DNA of 64,000 nucleotides from Pilatotrama ljubarskyi. Taxonomy: Eukaryota; Basidiomycota; Agaricomycetes; Polyporales; Polyporaceae. The stretch covers positions 125,251-189,250 of the forward strand of contig MU277674.1 of NCBI GenBank assembly GCA_022385805.1, written 5' to 3'. Position 1 is the stretch's first letter. Each line of letters starts with the position of its first letter. This document shows positions 1-10,540 of this stretch, piece after piece. Below the pieces are notes generated by a model, which saw only the letters and a program-made list of their open reading frames with translations, was not told the origin of the DNA and did no database searches. A program made the position numbers and the translations under genes.

Positions 1-2142
1 CGCAGGTAGGATCTTTGCTTCATGAAGTGCAGATATCGGAGACGAAGTCAAGACTGTCAAGGATACCCATGAATTCGGTGATCTTCGTACACTCCCGGGG
101 CGAGGGCTGGCCAGGCAGCATAAAGTACATCGGGTCCTCCGGACGTCAAGGCGTACCCTACAGTAGCGGACACTGGTGTGTCCTCAGAACCCGACTGTGC
201 TGCTGAGAGTGGTCCCGCCTACCTTCCCCATTCTGGCCTCGCACTACGCTGGCATAGCGGGTAATGAGCGGTGTACCAGTACTGGGCTCCCGCCTAGAGA
301 GCGACGTACACCTACTACAGTACATGGCATTAAGCTCTGCCTCCAAACTAGTTTGGAACAGTAGTGCGAGAATGTGCCCTGCGGGGGTTGTCTCCCGGGT
401 AGGGACGGGCTCAGATAACTGAATGACATGAGGAGGTGGCACTGACATTCTCCCGGAACGTGACCAGAGCCCTTACGGCCGCACCAATGCCCCATTGTAA
501 GGTTCAACGTACGCGTACGTAGGCTTAGCTGGGAGTGCTGACGACTGCTACGTACTGAGGGTACGCACTGGCCGGATCTTGCAACCTCCACGTTTTCCGC
601 TCCTTCAACAAAATCACGCTAGCAACCGGCCGACCTGTCCAGCCGCAGCCTGCGACTCTAGAGCTCGGCCGTGCATCGTACATAAATGAGCGGAAAGGAT
701 TCGCCTCCGCTATCCCTACGTACGATACATATGCCGAACCCTCGGGCTGCGGCACACCAACAAGTCACCGAAAGCCAGATCATCCTGCACGCAGTGCGCG
801 GGAGCACAGCTCTCAGGAGGCAACGAGAGGCAAACGTTGGACGACAGGCAGCGGCGCATGACGTAGCCTTCGAAGAGAAGATTCCGCAGCATCGAACACG
901 ATCGAAGGTGGTTCTCAGTGGTGGGTCGATGACGCGCGCGTTGCTTCGATCGTTGCGAGGTCGCGGTGTTGATCTTGATCCGTCCGCTGCAGCTGCCCGG
1001 AAGTGCGCATGTCGAGTTTTGCGTTGAGATCTAGAGGTCGAGAGAGCAAGCTGCGGGAGGCGGGCAGAGACAGAAGGCTGACCGAGACCGAGCTAGCCGA
1101 CGGGAGACGCTGGACCGCAGAGGGAAGTCGGAGACGGTTCTCGAGAGCAGTCCGGGTCGACGTTCAAGACGCTCTTTCAAGATGCCCAAGTCTTGCGCGG
1201 TACCAGCTTTCAGAGCTCAAAATCCCCGCTATGTGAGCGACAGTCAGCACGTCCACCATCTCATGAGATGACGTTCCCAGGCGACTTACGCCTACTCAGC
1301 GTGTGATCCATGCAACGACTATATACTGGCCTCTGCATACCACCGGAGCTTCCATGCGCCACGGCGAATGCATCATTTCGCTTCGAAATATAGCGGGGCG
1401 GTGCATTCCGCTAGACCTTGAGGAGGCTCTTTGGGGCGATGGTTACACTCCTAAGCTTCGCGGGTATGCACAGGGATGCTCCTGATACGCATGCTTGGTG
1501 TAGTCGGCGCGCTGAGGGCTCCCTAGGGTCCGGATATGAGGGCGGCCATCGCAATGCGCATGCACACGCGGGCGTATGGCCCGGGGAAGGCTCTAGCAAA
1601 CCCGCACCGTGCTGCTGCGCTCCCGTCCTCATTTTCGACGACAACTGATGTCGAGATGATTTGCTACACACCCATGCCTAAGAGAGAAAAGCCATTTGAT
1701 GTCACGCTGCAAACATATTCCGAGGGTGCAGAAAGCTGGTGAGAAGAGGTGACTTGCTCATGCGACTGGACAAAGGTACGCCGCGCGATGCGGCGTTCTG
1801 CCCCGGTGGATGGAGTGAATGCTCCTTGGGTGTGCCGCGAGAACAGCCCCAGACGCAGCTGCGGCCGCGCCTCCCGGACAGCCAACGGGGACGTCCAGAA
1901 CGCGGCCGACGAGCTACAGTTTAGCGAGAAGACTTGTCTGGTCTGATCATCATGATGTTGAACAAGGCCAAGAAACGAGCGTGCGCGGCCTGGACCAGGA
2001 AGAAGGTGAACGAAAGCTGCTTCTGAACTGACGGGAGAAGAAACAAGAGAGAAATGTTTTGTCGAGAACGACTCCAACGGAGGGGAGCGAAGGCGCGTAC
2101 GCGAGAGCGCCGGGCGCTAATTGGCTGGGGTGGGGATAATAA
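1..2142. other. No supported gene at left edge
   Basis: I see no reading frame with a recognisable domain or convincing exon chain on either strand. The open frames overlap in several frames, carry arginine-rich or mixed composition and have no good splice partners. The right-hand part, from about 2.05 kb, is likely the promoter and 5' leader of the heat-shock-domain gene that starts at 2350. Confidence 0.5.
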
Positions 2143-2150
2143 TGACGTCA
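2120..2150 (+). promoter_or_regulatory. CRE palindrome and inverted CCAAT upstream of the sHSP gene
   Basis: A perfect TGACGTCA palindrome lies at 2143-2150 and an ATTGG (inverted CCAAT) at 2120-2124, about 200-230 bases before the proposed start codon. TGACGTCA is the classic CRE/ATF site bound by bZIP stress regulators in fungi, and CCAAT is bound by the HAP complex. Regulation of this gene by either factor is inference. Confidence 0.5.
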
Positions 2151-2349
2151 GCGGGGAAATAAGTGCAGCGGTTAGACGCCCTGCGGCCAGAGGAGACGGC
2201 GCTCGCCACCGAGAGCGCACGAGCAGAGGGAGGTCCTCCCAAGATCCTGTGCGAGTCCGTATGTATATCCCGAATTTCCACGTCAAGCAGCCCCACCCCC
2301 GGTCATCGACGCATCTTTGTGTCCTGCGCAAGCTCATCACAGCGCCACA

Positions 2350-4848
2350 ATGCCTTTTGAACGTCTACCACCACCATCCCCGAGCGACTCCTCCCAGCCA
2401 CCGAGCTCTTCTCGACTCCCTCCGCCTCTGCCGCTCGAGCACTCTTCGTCAGCATCGTCCTCGTCTTCAGTGTCTTCTCTTACAAGCGCATATACCAGCG
2501 AGGATTCCTCCGCCAGCACAGAGCCAGAGGCTCTGGCCTCTCCTCTCCAACGGCTCGCTTTGCACGAAGATACCCACTCACCGCACGACGTACGCAAGCC
2601 CAAGCCCGAGCCGGATCGCGGAACAATGAACCTCGTCAGCCCAAAGGATGAGGTGCAGGAATGGATCGCGGACAGGGAGCATTGGCCGCGGACGCAACAG
2701 CAGCAGCAGCCAAGAGCGCAGACACAGCAGCAGCAACACGATTGGAGAAGCAGAGACGGGGATCTAAATACGAGCAGAGAAGGTAAGCCCCTCCCACACC
2801 GGCTGGGTGGCGCTGCATACAGTCGACCGCATTCGTGCCTCTCCTGAGAGCGCGGATGGGGCCCGTGAAGGATGGTGATCACGTCAGGAGATAGCTGTAT
2901 TCCGAGTATGTAGCGTGGCCTGCCCCGAGGTCGCGACTGGCCGGGTGACTTGTAAGCTGCCGAAACGCGTCCCGCGGTGAGAGAGAGGCGAGAGAGAGAG
3001 CGACGAGGCGGAGACATGCGGGCGAGGGGGACGGCGGGACGGCGGGGACGATTGGCTTTTGGCTTTGAGTATGGTGTTCTTATCGGCAGCCGATTGGGAC
3101 CTGGCGAGCGTCGGGTGACCGGAGAGGGCGGCCGGGGCGGGTGTGTGGGCGAGAGAGAGCGGCGGGAGCTGGAGTGATGTGTGTTATTTGCCGATGCGAC
3201 GGCGGTCGACTGCCATGTTGCACTTGCGCTCATCTGATCTCGTCCACTGATCCTCCATTCTCACTCGCTCACCCTTCCTCTCCCGCAGCCATCCCGTCTT
3301 CCCTCCCCTTCCCCTCCTCCCCCGCCGTCCGCCCCGGCCTCCAGCACAGGTCGTCCTCCTACTCCAAACGACACGCCTCCTTCGACTCCCCCAGGGAGGT
3401 CCCCCTGCCTTACATGCCCCTCCGCCAGCCCTACTCGGCCTCTTCCTCGCAGGCGCAGGGCTCCGCCGTCGTCCATGACTCCGACCACCCGTCCTCCAGC
3501 TCCCGCATCTCCTACCTTGCCTCTGATCCCGCGCGCTCAGATACCGCTCGCATCGCTTACGACGACCACGTAGCAAGCTCCTCCTCCGACAGCACCCCCT
3601 CGTCGTCATCGTCCCCTCCGACGTCCTCCGGCGGAGACCCAAAAACGAACAGGGGCTCCATCCCCGACTACATGGACTTGTCAGAGTCCTCGGCACCTAG
3701 TACGCATCTCCACTCTTCTCGTGCGATCGCGCAGCCCCGTCCACAGTCGCCGAGGCTACCCTCGTCGTCACCTAACACCATCCCTCTTTTCTCTCGTCCA
3801 TTCTCCTCGCCCGACGCGTCAAGACCGTCGCCAATCCACGCCCCAAGACCGATGCGTCCGCCCGGTGTGCCTGACCGCGGCTCGACGGCGAGTCTTCCTC
3901 TGCCCGCCAACACACCCTATCACATTCTGCCTTCCTACGGCGGCGCTCCGATCCAGGAAGACACAGAGATGCGATCCGCTGCGCCGTCGCGACCGAGCTC
4001 GAGCCGCCCGTCGGCCGTCCCAAACCCGTCGACGTCATCGATACCGTCATCGTCGTCGTCAAAGCAGGCGGTGCGGTCGCCGACGCTGGTCTCGGATCTG
4101 GAGCATGACGAGTTCATGTCGCTCGTCGCCAACCGCATGTTCGATCGCGCGTACTCATCTGCCGCTCGTGCGGACGGTGGAGACAGCGCCTCCTCGATAC
4201 TCTCCGATCGGCCTCTTCCTCCCCCTGCGCCCCCGACGGTGCTCACTCCACCGCCGCCCCCGCTGAGCACGGATCGGGGACCGACGGCACCGTACGAGCC
4301 CTTCCTCGCGCGCGCGCCTGCACCCCGGGACAGCTACATCGCCGTGGATACTAAGCCGGCCGAGTATCGGCTTGTTATCCGCCTACCTGGATTTAGGAGG
4401 GATGCAATGTGAGTCCGCACGTTCATGTCACGTATGTGCATCCCAGGAGAGCTAATTTGAATATGCCGCTCCCTTCTTCCCCGGTTAGCACCGTCTCCAC
4501 ACGGAAACGACGCATTTTGCACGTCGTAGCGGACTCGTGGGAGCCTAATGGCGGTACGTCGTCACTCTTCCTTCACCTTCGGCGGTTGGGCGGCGCTAAC
4601 GAGTGGATTATTTATGTGTAAAATCATCAATGCTCATCAAAATACCATTGCTCGACGCCTTTCGCGACGCACCTATTGCACAATTCACTCGCGGTTCTCG
4701 CATGCGCACAGGCCACTTCGAGCAGCGGATCTCGTTCGGGTACGACGCGCTCCTCGCGCATGTGCGTGCCGAGTTCGACGGCGAACACCTGCAGGTGATC
4801 GTCCCGAGGCGCGCGATCCCCATGACGTACCCCCCCTTGCGAGATTGA
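2350..4848 (+). CDS. Small heat-shock (Hsp20/alpha-crystallin) domain protein with long disordered N-terminus
   Basis: Four exons: 2350-2782, 3289-4408, 4489-4553 and 4712-4848, all with GT-AG introns and consistent phases, giving about 584 residues. The first 480 or so residues are Ser/Pro-rich with a poly-Gln stretch and are probably disordered. The last 100 residues form an alpha-crystallin-like domain: a YRLVIRLPGFRRDAI strand, a RKRRILHVVADSW segment, HFEQRISFGYDA and a final LQVIVPR. Classical Hsp20 proteins are 150-200 residues and bind unfolded clients. Here the domain is a C-terminal module on a much larger protein, a layout I recall in basidiomycetes. The start has a CACAATG context. 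Intron 1 is unusually long (506 bases) and contains GA-rich runs. Confidence 0.8.
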
Positions 4849-5796
4849 CTCTGAGCGCCCCGCCGGCGCGCGAGGTGCTTGCATCCTCCTCTTTGAGTCT
4901 TTCTGCCGTGTCCTCCCAGTCCTGTCTGCCCTGTCCTGCCCACGCTCAGAACCCGACCCTCCTATCGCGACGACGGGTCGCAATGTGCGCCTTGGTGGAA
5001 CGTGGGCACCGGACGTCGGAGCGGTGCCCGCCGCTTGCTCGCACTCCTCGGTAGCCGGGACCGGGCTCACTCGCTGGACGGGCGGATGGTCACCGTCAGT
5101 CCCAGCGCATAACCGTGGACCCAAGGACGCGGGCTCATACCCCCGTCAGTAATTATCACGTCACGCATGACGCATATCCCCTCACGAGTATCATCCGTTG
5201 CGCGGTGCGGCCTAATATGAGTTACACATATCCCACTAACTGCCGTCGTTGTCCTTGTGCTCCCACCCCTGCTGCCCGCCTGCTCGTCGACCGCCCGCGA
5301 ACGATACTGCAGTATCCTGAACGCCCCCGTCACCGCTATCCGTATCCATCTATGTATCATCGTCACCTCCGCATCTGTCGTCGTCGTCGTCGCTCTCCTC
5401 GAAGTTCTGCCTTGTTGGCCGCGCTTCTCCGCGTCCCCTAACCTCCGCCGCACAAACCAAACCTCGCAAATGTGATGTGCATATCGGCCATCGCACATCA
5501 CCATCGCACGAACCGTGGTCCATCGATGCAAACGCTTGACGCTGTCCTAGTCCGCAACCTGGATAGCGTTTCGCCAATCCCACGCATTTACCATATGTGG
5601 GACCGCGCATCGAGCGTCACCGGGCACCGGTCATCCGCTCGCGCCCGATCTCTCCCTTTGTCCACTATCCGCATCCGCAAGTCGCCGCACACGCGCTACC
5701 ATCGCTGTTCGCAGTTCGCAGTTCGCATTCGGTGTCGTGCATACTGCTTTGTTTAGGGCTCTATCTGTCACATAGACGCGTACACCCACTCGGTCT
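4849..5796. other. 3' flank of the sHSP gene, no gene seen
   Basis: CT-rich sequence with overlapping arginine-rich frames on both strands. It likely contains the 3' untranslated region of the gene ending at 4848. No domain or credible exon chain was found. Confidence 0.5.
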
Positions 5797-6390
5797 GTGA
5801 TCTCGGATGTTCCCTGTTCGCGCGGATCCCAAGGTCACGTTCGGTGGTGGTCTGTGGATATATCACAACGGACGGGCGAGCTACTCGGGGCGCACAACAA
5901 GCTCACTGGCATCCCACTGGCTGTCACTTCGGCTCCTTCCCCGGATCCCCAGGGATTGTGGGCGTACCGCGCGTGGCGTACGTTACCCCATGCTCATTAC
6001 GCTGTGCCGGGCGTGGCTTATGACCCGGCATCTCGCATCGTGAGTGAGCCTATGTGGCTTCTTGCTCCCGCGAACGTTCGCGTGATCGAGCGGACGCGGA
6101 CGCCTATGACCAGGGCTGCGGCCAAGCAGGAAGGAAGGAGGAGAAGGGGCGCCCTCATGGGGCTTCGACTTCCTCCCGCCCGCTTCTAGCTACAAGCTCT
6201 GGGAGCGGACCTTCGAGCTGCGGGGGCGTTATTGCTCTGCATGCGCTTCGCGGAGCTTTGGCTGCTCGATGCGACGCGCGGTATGTTGGCCCATTGGACG
6301 ACGACGAGGACGGTCCCGCGCGAAGGCGAGGAAGACCAGGAAGACGAAGACGCTTCCGGATACGAGGACGCGTGGAGCGAAGCGCTCTAA
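5797..6390 (+). CDS. Possible two-exon hypothetical protein, 3' portion
   Basis: The frame open from 5797 can be spliced at a strong GTGAGT donor after 6039 to an acceptor at 6189, continuing to a TAA at 6388-6390 in the same phase. The last exon encodes a plausible tail: an alanine/leucine-rich segment, MRFAELWLLDATRG, then an acidic stretch EGEEDQEDEDASGYEDAWSEAL. I do not recognise the family. No ATG is visible in frame at the left end (5797 is GTG), so the true start would lie in an unseen upstream exon. It could also be a chance open region. Confidence 0.3.
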
Positions 6391-7843
6391 CCTAGGATGT
6401 GACTCCGACAAGACTACAGCCGCTGGCCGCGCGGCGACTACATTGACGACGAAGGCTCACGACGACTCGCTCACGAAGCCCCTTCTGCACACTTCTGTCG
6501 TTACTCATTGACTCACCACCGACCCTGCTCTCCCGTCCCCCTCGCGAACTCGCATCGGGCACCTGCACGGTGCTACTATCTATTCGTCTCGTCTTCTTTC
6601 GGCTGCTCCTGTCCTCACCGGTACCCACGTCCATTACCCATCATTGTACCATATACCACCCACACCACCATCCCCGCTACCACCACCCACACTGCACATT
6701 GCACATCGCACATCGCAGGTCAGTTGCCTGCTGCTTAGATCGTCGATAGCTGTCGATATCATCTCGTCATCGTCTTTACCGCCTGATCGTCGTGTTCCCC
6801 TCTCCCTGTTTAATGTACTTTGCCACCCTTCTCTGGCTGTTCCACCGTCCGCTTGCTATGCAGCGGTGGGGTCGGCTGTATACCTGTAGATACCTGTTTC
6901 TAATATCTCCCTGCCCCTTTTAATGACCACGTTCTTTGCTCTTGCATGCTCTTTGCCACGGGCAACCAGCCGTACCTTTGTGACCGCAAGATTCGTCTGG
7001 CCGCTTTCATACTACAAACTTGCATTTCAAAACCACAACCCTCGTCGCTTGGTTAACCGTTCTCTATCACCCACCGCCCGACTCCGGGTCCGCCTTTTGC
7101 ATGTACATACTTCGTGCCCCCCCCCCCCCCGCTTATGCCGGTGTGTTCGATTTGTCGATAGGTACATCGTACGCCTGCGGGCTCTATGCATCCTTCCCAT
7201 CCCTCTCCTCCGTCTCATCCTGTACATCCATTCCGCTGTGCTCTCCACGCCCTGTCTATCCTGTACCCTCACCGTCGTCCCTCCTCTCGAACTAATAGAC
7301 CACATTTTCTCGAGAAGACCGCCTGAATGCTCATGTGATCAGCGCCCGTATGTAGGTTACGCCCGCCTGCCTGCGAGGCCTCGTCGGATGACCCGCTTCC
7401 GCCGGTATCGAGGCGCGCTGCAGCCTGCACACCGCGGTGTATGGTGCTGCCGAAGTGCGCACCTGCAAGCATGACAAGTCACACTGGATTAGGCGGTCAA
7501 GGATCGGGCAACGAGTTGAGCGGGAGTGACGTACCAGGGTGCACGAGGCCACCGTCCGCTGTTGAGACAGAAGCACGCGCCGAGACGTGTGGACGCCACG
7601 AACTCGAGGCTATTGATATGCGTAGGCCGAAGGATGCTGGCAAACGCGAGCGGCGACATCAGGTCTCCCTCCTAAGCATTGGCTACGACCACGAGTAACA
7701 TGCGTGCCCTCCTTGGCCACGAGGCGGAGGACATGGGCCTTGCGTTGGTGCCACCGGGTACGTTCAGTATGTGCACGGCGGCGGCACATTTTGCACGAGT
7801 ACGCCGCCCGCCACACATCCCGACCACGAGGCTTGCAGCGGAC
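6391..7843. other. Intergenic stretch between hypothetical gene and AFG1
   Basis: Pyrimidine-rich on the plus strand, with CACC/CCA-rich low-complexity sequence around 6640-6720 and a run of 14 C at 7117-7130. The right part is likely the 3' untranslated region of the minus-strand AFG1 gene. No gene seen. Confidence 0.5.
7117..7130. repeat. 14-base C homopolymer
   Basis: Fourteen consecutive C residues on the plus strand in an intergenic position. Its length is prone to sequencing and replication slippage. Confidence 0.9.
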
Positions 7844-10401
7844 TCAAGTTGAGCCGCCGCTCCCATCGCGCCTCCGGGCATCACCTGCATCCCCGCCTCC
7901 ACCGTGCCCCTCATTCGTGCTGCGTCCTCTCGCAGAGTCGCGATCGGCGGGGGCCGAGGTTGCGTACGCGCTAGCCCCACGCCCCCAGTCCCGTGCGCGT
8001 TCACCCCAGTCCTCACGCACACCCCAGACATGGTCTGCGCTCAGCCGGGGGGCAGGAGGACGTTGTGCTGGGTGCGCGTGCGTTGGGTGCGCGGACGCTT
8101 CCTCGGCGAAGTCGGTGGACGGGCGGGAGGTCACGGGGACATCGCGGGATGTGCGGGGATGAGCCTTGGAATTGTAGGAAGCGGTAGCAGAAGAAGGGAC
8201 GACAGAGGAGCTGGAGACCTCCCATTTCCGTGCCGAGGGCGGGAGAGGCGTCCACTGTTCGTCGCGGGCGTAGCTCTCGCTCGTGATCTCGAGCAGGCGG
8301 GATAGAGCGCGCTTGAAGGCGAACTGTTCGTCCTTGCCTGTTGAGACAGAAATGGTCAGACAATGCTATCACTAAGATTACTGTTCAGGCCTATGGACGC
8401 ACCTGAGAAGATAGAGAGCTTATCCAGCGCAAGAGCTGTCGTGGGGGTACGTTCGCGCTCCATGTTCGGCGCATCGTACGAGGAGACGTTGGGCCGATAA
8501 ACTTCCTGCGTCTCCCCGACTGCCTCGGCCATCATCATGTCCACCTCTTGCGCCGTTCGCCCATCGCGCTCGGACTTCTCAACGGGAGACGCCGGCGGTG
8601 CATCCGGGAAGAAGAGCTGCTCGGGAGGCGCTTCGGCCAGGCAGACGATGCGACAGCGCGCCTCGTACAGCGCGTCGATGAGTGAGATGAACCGCCGTGC
8701 TTGGTTCTTGGCGGATAGCTTGAGGACAGGGATCGACGTGATGATGAAGGTACGGTATCTGGATGCGAGCGTGATATAGTCGGCTGGGCCGAGAGACTGC
8801 CAGGGAGCAGACAGGGTCAGCTTTGTGCAGTGACACGGCTGACGGTGCGGTCCGCACCTCGTCACACAGTTCGGAGAAGGTGAACTTGCATACACCATCC
8901 GCAGACCATGGGACATGGACCGTTCGCCCGAAGACCGTGAGGTCAGTAGAGCACGGTTCTGCGAAGGCTCATCACCATCAACTAGCCCGTGCGGACAACA
9001 CGGACAGCATACCTCCAGCAGCCTCGGTGAGTTCTCGGACCCTCGCGTCGAAGTCAGAGTGCTGCTCCTTGGTGTACCAGCTCCTATGTCCTTCGCTCCC
9101 TCTGATCGCTCTCCAGTCTCGCTCCGAGCGCATGACCACAACCGGGCATCTCGCCTTCAGGGCCTCAACAAACGGCTCAAGCCGCTCTCTTTGGACGCCG
9201 TTCTTGTACAAGTCGTCCGGCACTTTGTTCGAGCTACCGACGATGATGCCGCCCATGCGCCAGAACCATGAGAGGACGTCAGCAAGCAGCGTCGCGCTAG
9301 ATACGTCCAGCAGCTGAATCTCGTCGAATACGAGCAGCCAGTGGCGCAGGATGAGGCGCTGCGCAACTGCATATGCGATGGACGGCTCGATCGGCGTCCG
9401 GGAAAGCGAGAAGGACATATTCGGTCGGCGAGTCCAGCGGATGGGAAGAGAGCCAGTTCTGAGGAGCTGCCGCCACTGGTCACGGAGGACTTTGTTCCAC
9501 GGTCGAGACGGTTCACTACTGGGCTCCGACGATGCTTCCGAAGAGTAGAGCGTCGCCATCCTACGCCGAGTTTCCTCCCATACTGCCCGGTATATCTCTA
9601 AGACGAGTTCGTTGTAGTGTTTGCGCGCCTTGTATGGGGTTGGCAGGGTAGAGAACCACAGATCTATCACGAAGCTTTTGCCGGAGCCTGGTGGGCCTGT
9701 GATTAGCAGGCCCTACGGCACAAGCGAACGATGGTTAGCTAGTGCGTCGCGGGGACTTGACGGATCCATACCTTCGGCGTAGTGAGAGCTTCAATCTCTT
9801 CCGCGTGAGTGCGAACGCGGACGAGGTCTCGTGCAGTGCCAGCCTGCTCAATGGGATCTATCGCAGCCCACCACGGGCCGGGATCTGCTCTTCCTGGAGA
9901 GTCCTGCCCTGGAGTGACCGAATGCGTTTGATTGAGATGTCGTGCTAAGACGGCAGGAGGTGCATAGCCCTCAAGTTCCTTATGCAACCTCCGGAGCTGC
10001 GAGGATGAACATGTGAATGTCGTTCTCTACGAAGATTGAGCCGACACGGACCTGCATGATAACTCGGATCTGCTCCTCATCCGCTTGTACGCGACCGAGG
10101 GCAACCAGACCCCGATATCGCTCTAGGAGATCGGTTTGAGCCGGAAGGTCAGAGTGACCTTCTCTTGGTTCACCGAGCGTCGCAGCCGCGCGCACGCGGC
10201 GGACCCGTCTGGCTGCTATACCAGTCAAGGTGAAGGGGATAGTCCGCTGCGTGAAGACCCCCATCCCTCGACTCATGCAAGATTCGCAGGAAAGGGCCCG
10301 AGTGTGCCGTTCATGCAGACCTCTGAGTGTGCTTCGAGGACCTGAGGCAAAGAGCCGCCGAATGAGCGTAGCCACCGGACGACCGGCCCGGTGCTCATCA
10401 T
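7844..10401 (-). CDS. AFG1/LACE1-type mitochondrial AAA ATPase
   Basis: Seven proposed exons on the minus strand: 10342-10401, 10052-10246, 9772-9996, 9013-9712, 8858-8958, 8403-8796 and 7844-8337. Phases are consistent and give about 722 residues. Recognised segments in order are a TDLLERYRGLVALGRVQADE motif, the Walker A GPPGSGKS, the Walker B-like LLVFDEIQLLDVSSATLL, a FGRTVHVPW strand and the sensor region RRFISLIDALYEARC. AFG1 family proteins sit in the mitochondrial matrix or inner membrane and help degrade or assemble respiratory subunits. The C-terminal tail after SARKWE is long and low-complexity, which makes the protein longer than usual. The first exon is the least certain: it gives a basic leader suited to mitochondrial import, but an internal ATG near 10280 is an alternative start. 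Confidence 0.88.
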
Positions 10402-10540
10402 GGCCGTAAACGGCAGGCGCGTGCCAGCTGTGATGTCACGTGGCGGGGATCCATAGCGCGTCCTGCGGCAGCGGTGCGAGTTGCACACCCCCGCCATCCG
10501 TCATTTCTATTCCTACTACATATCCCTCCGAGAACATAGC

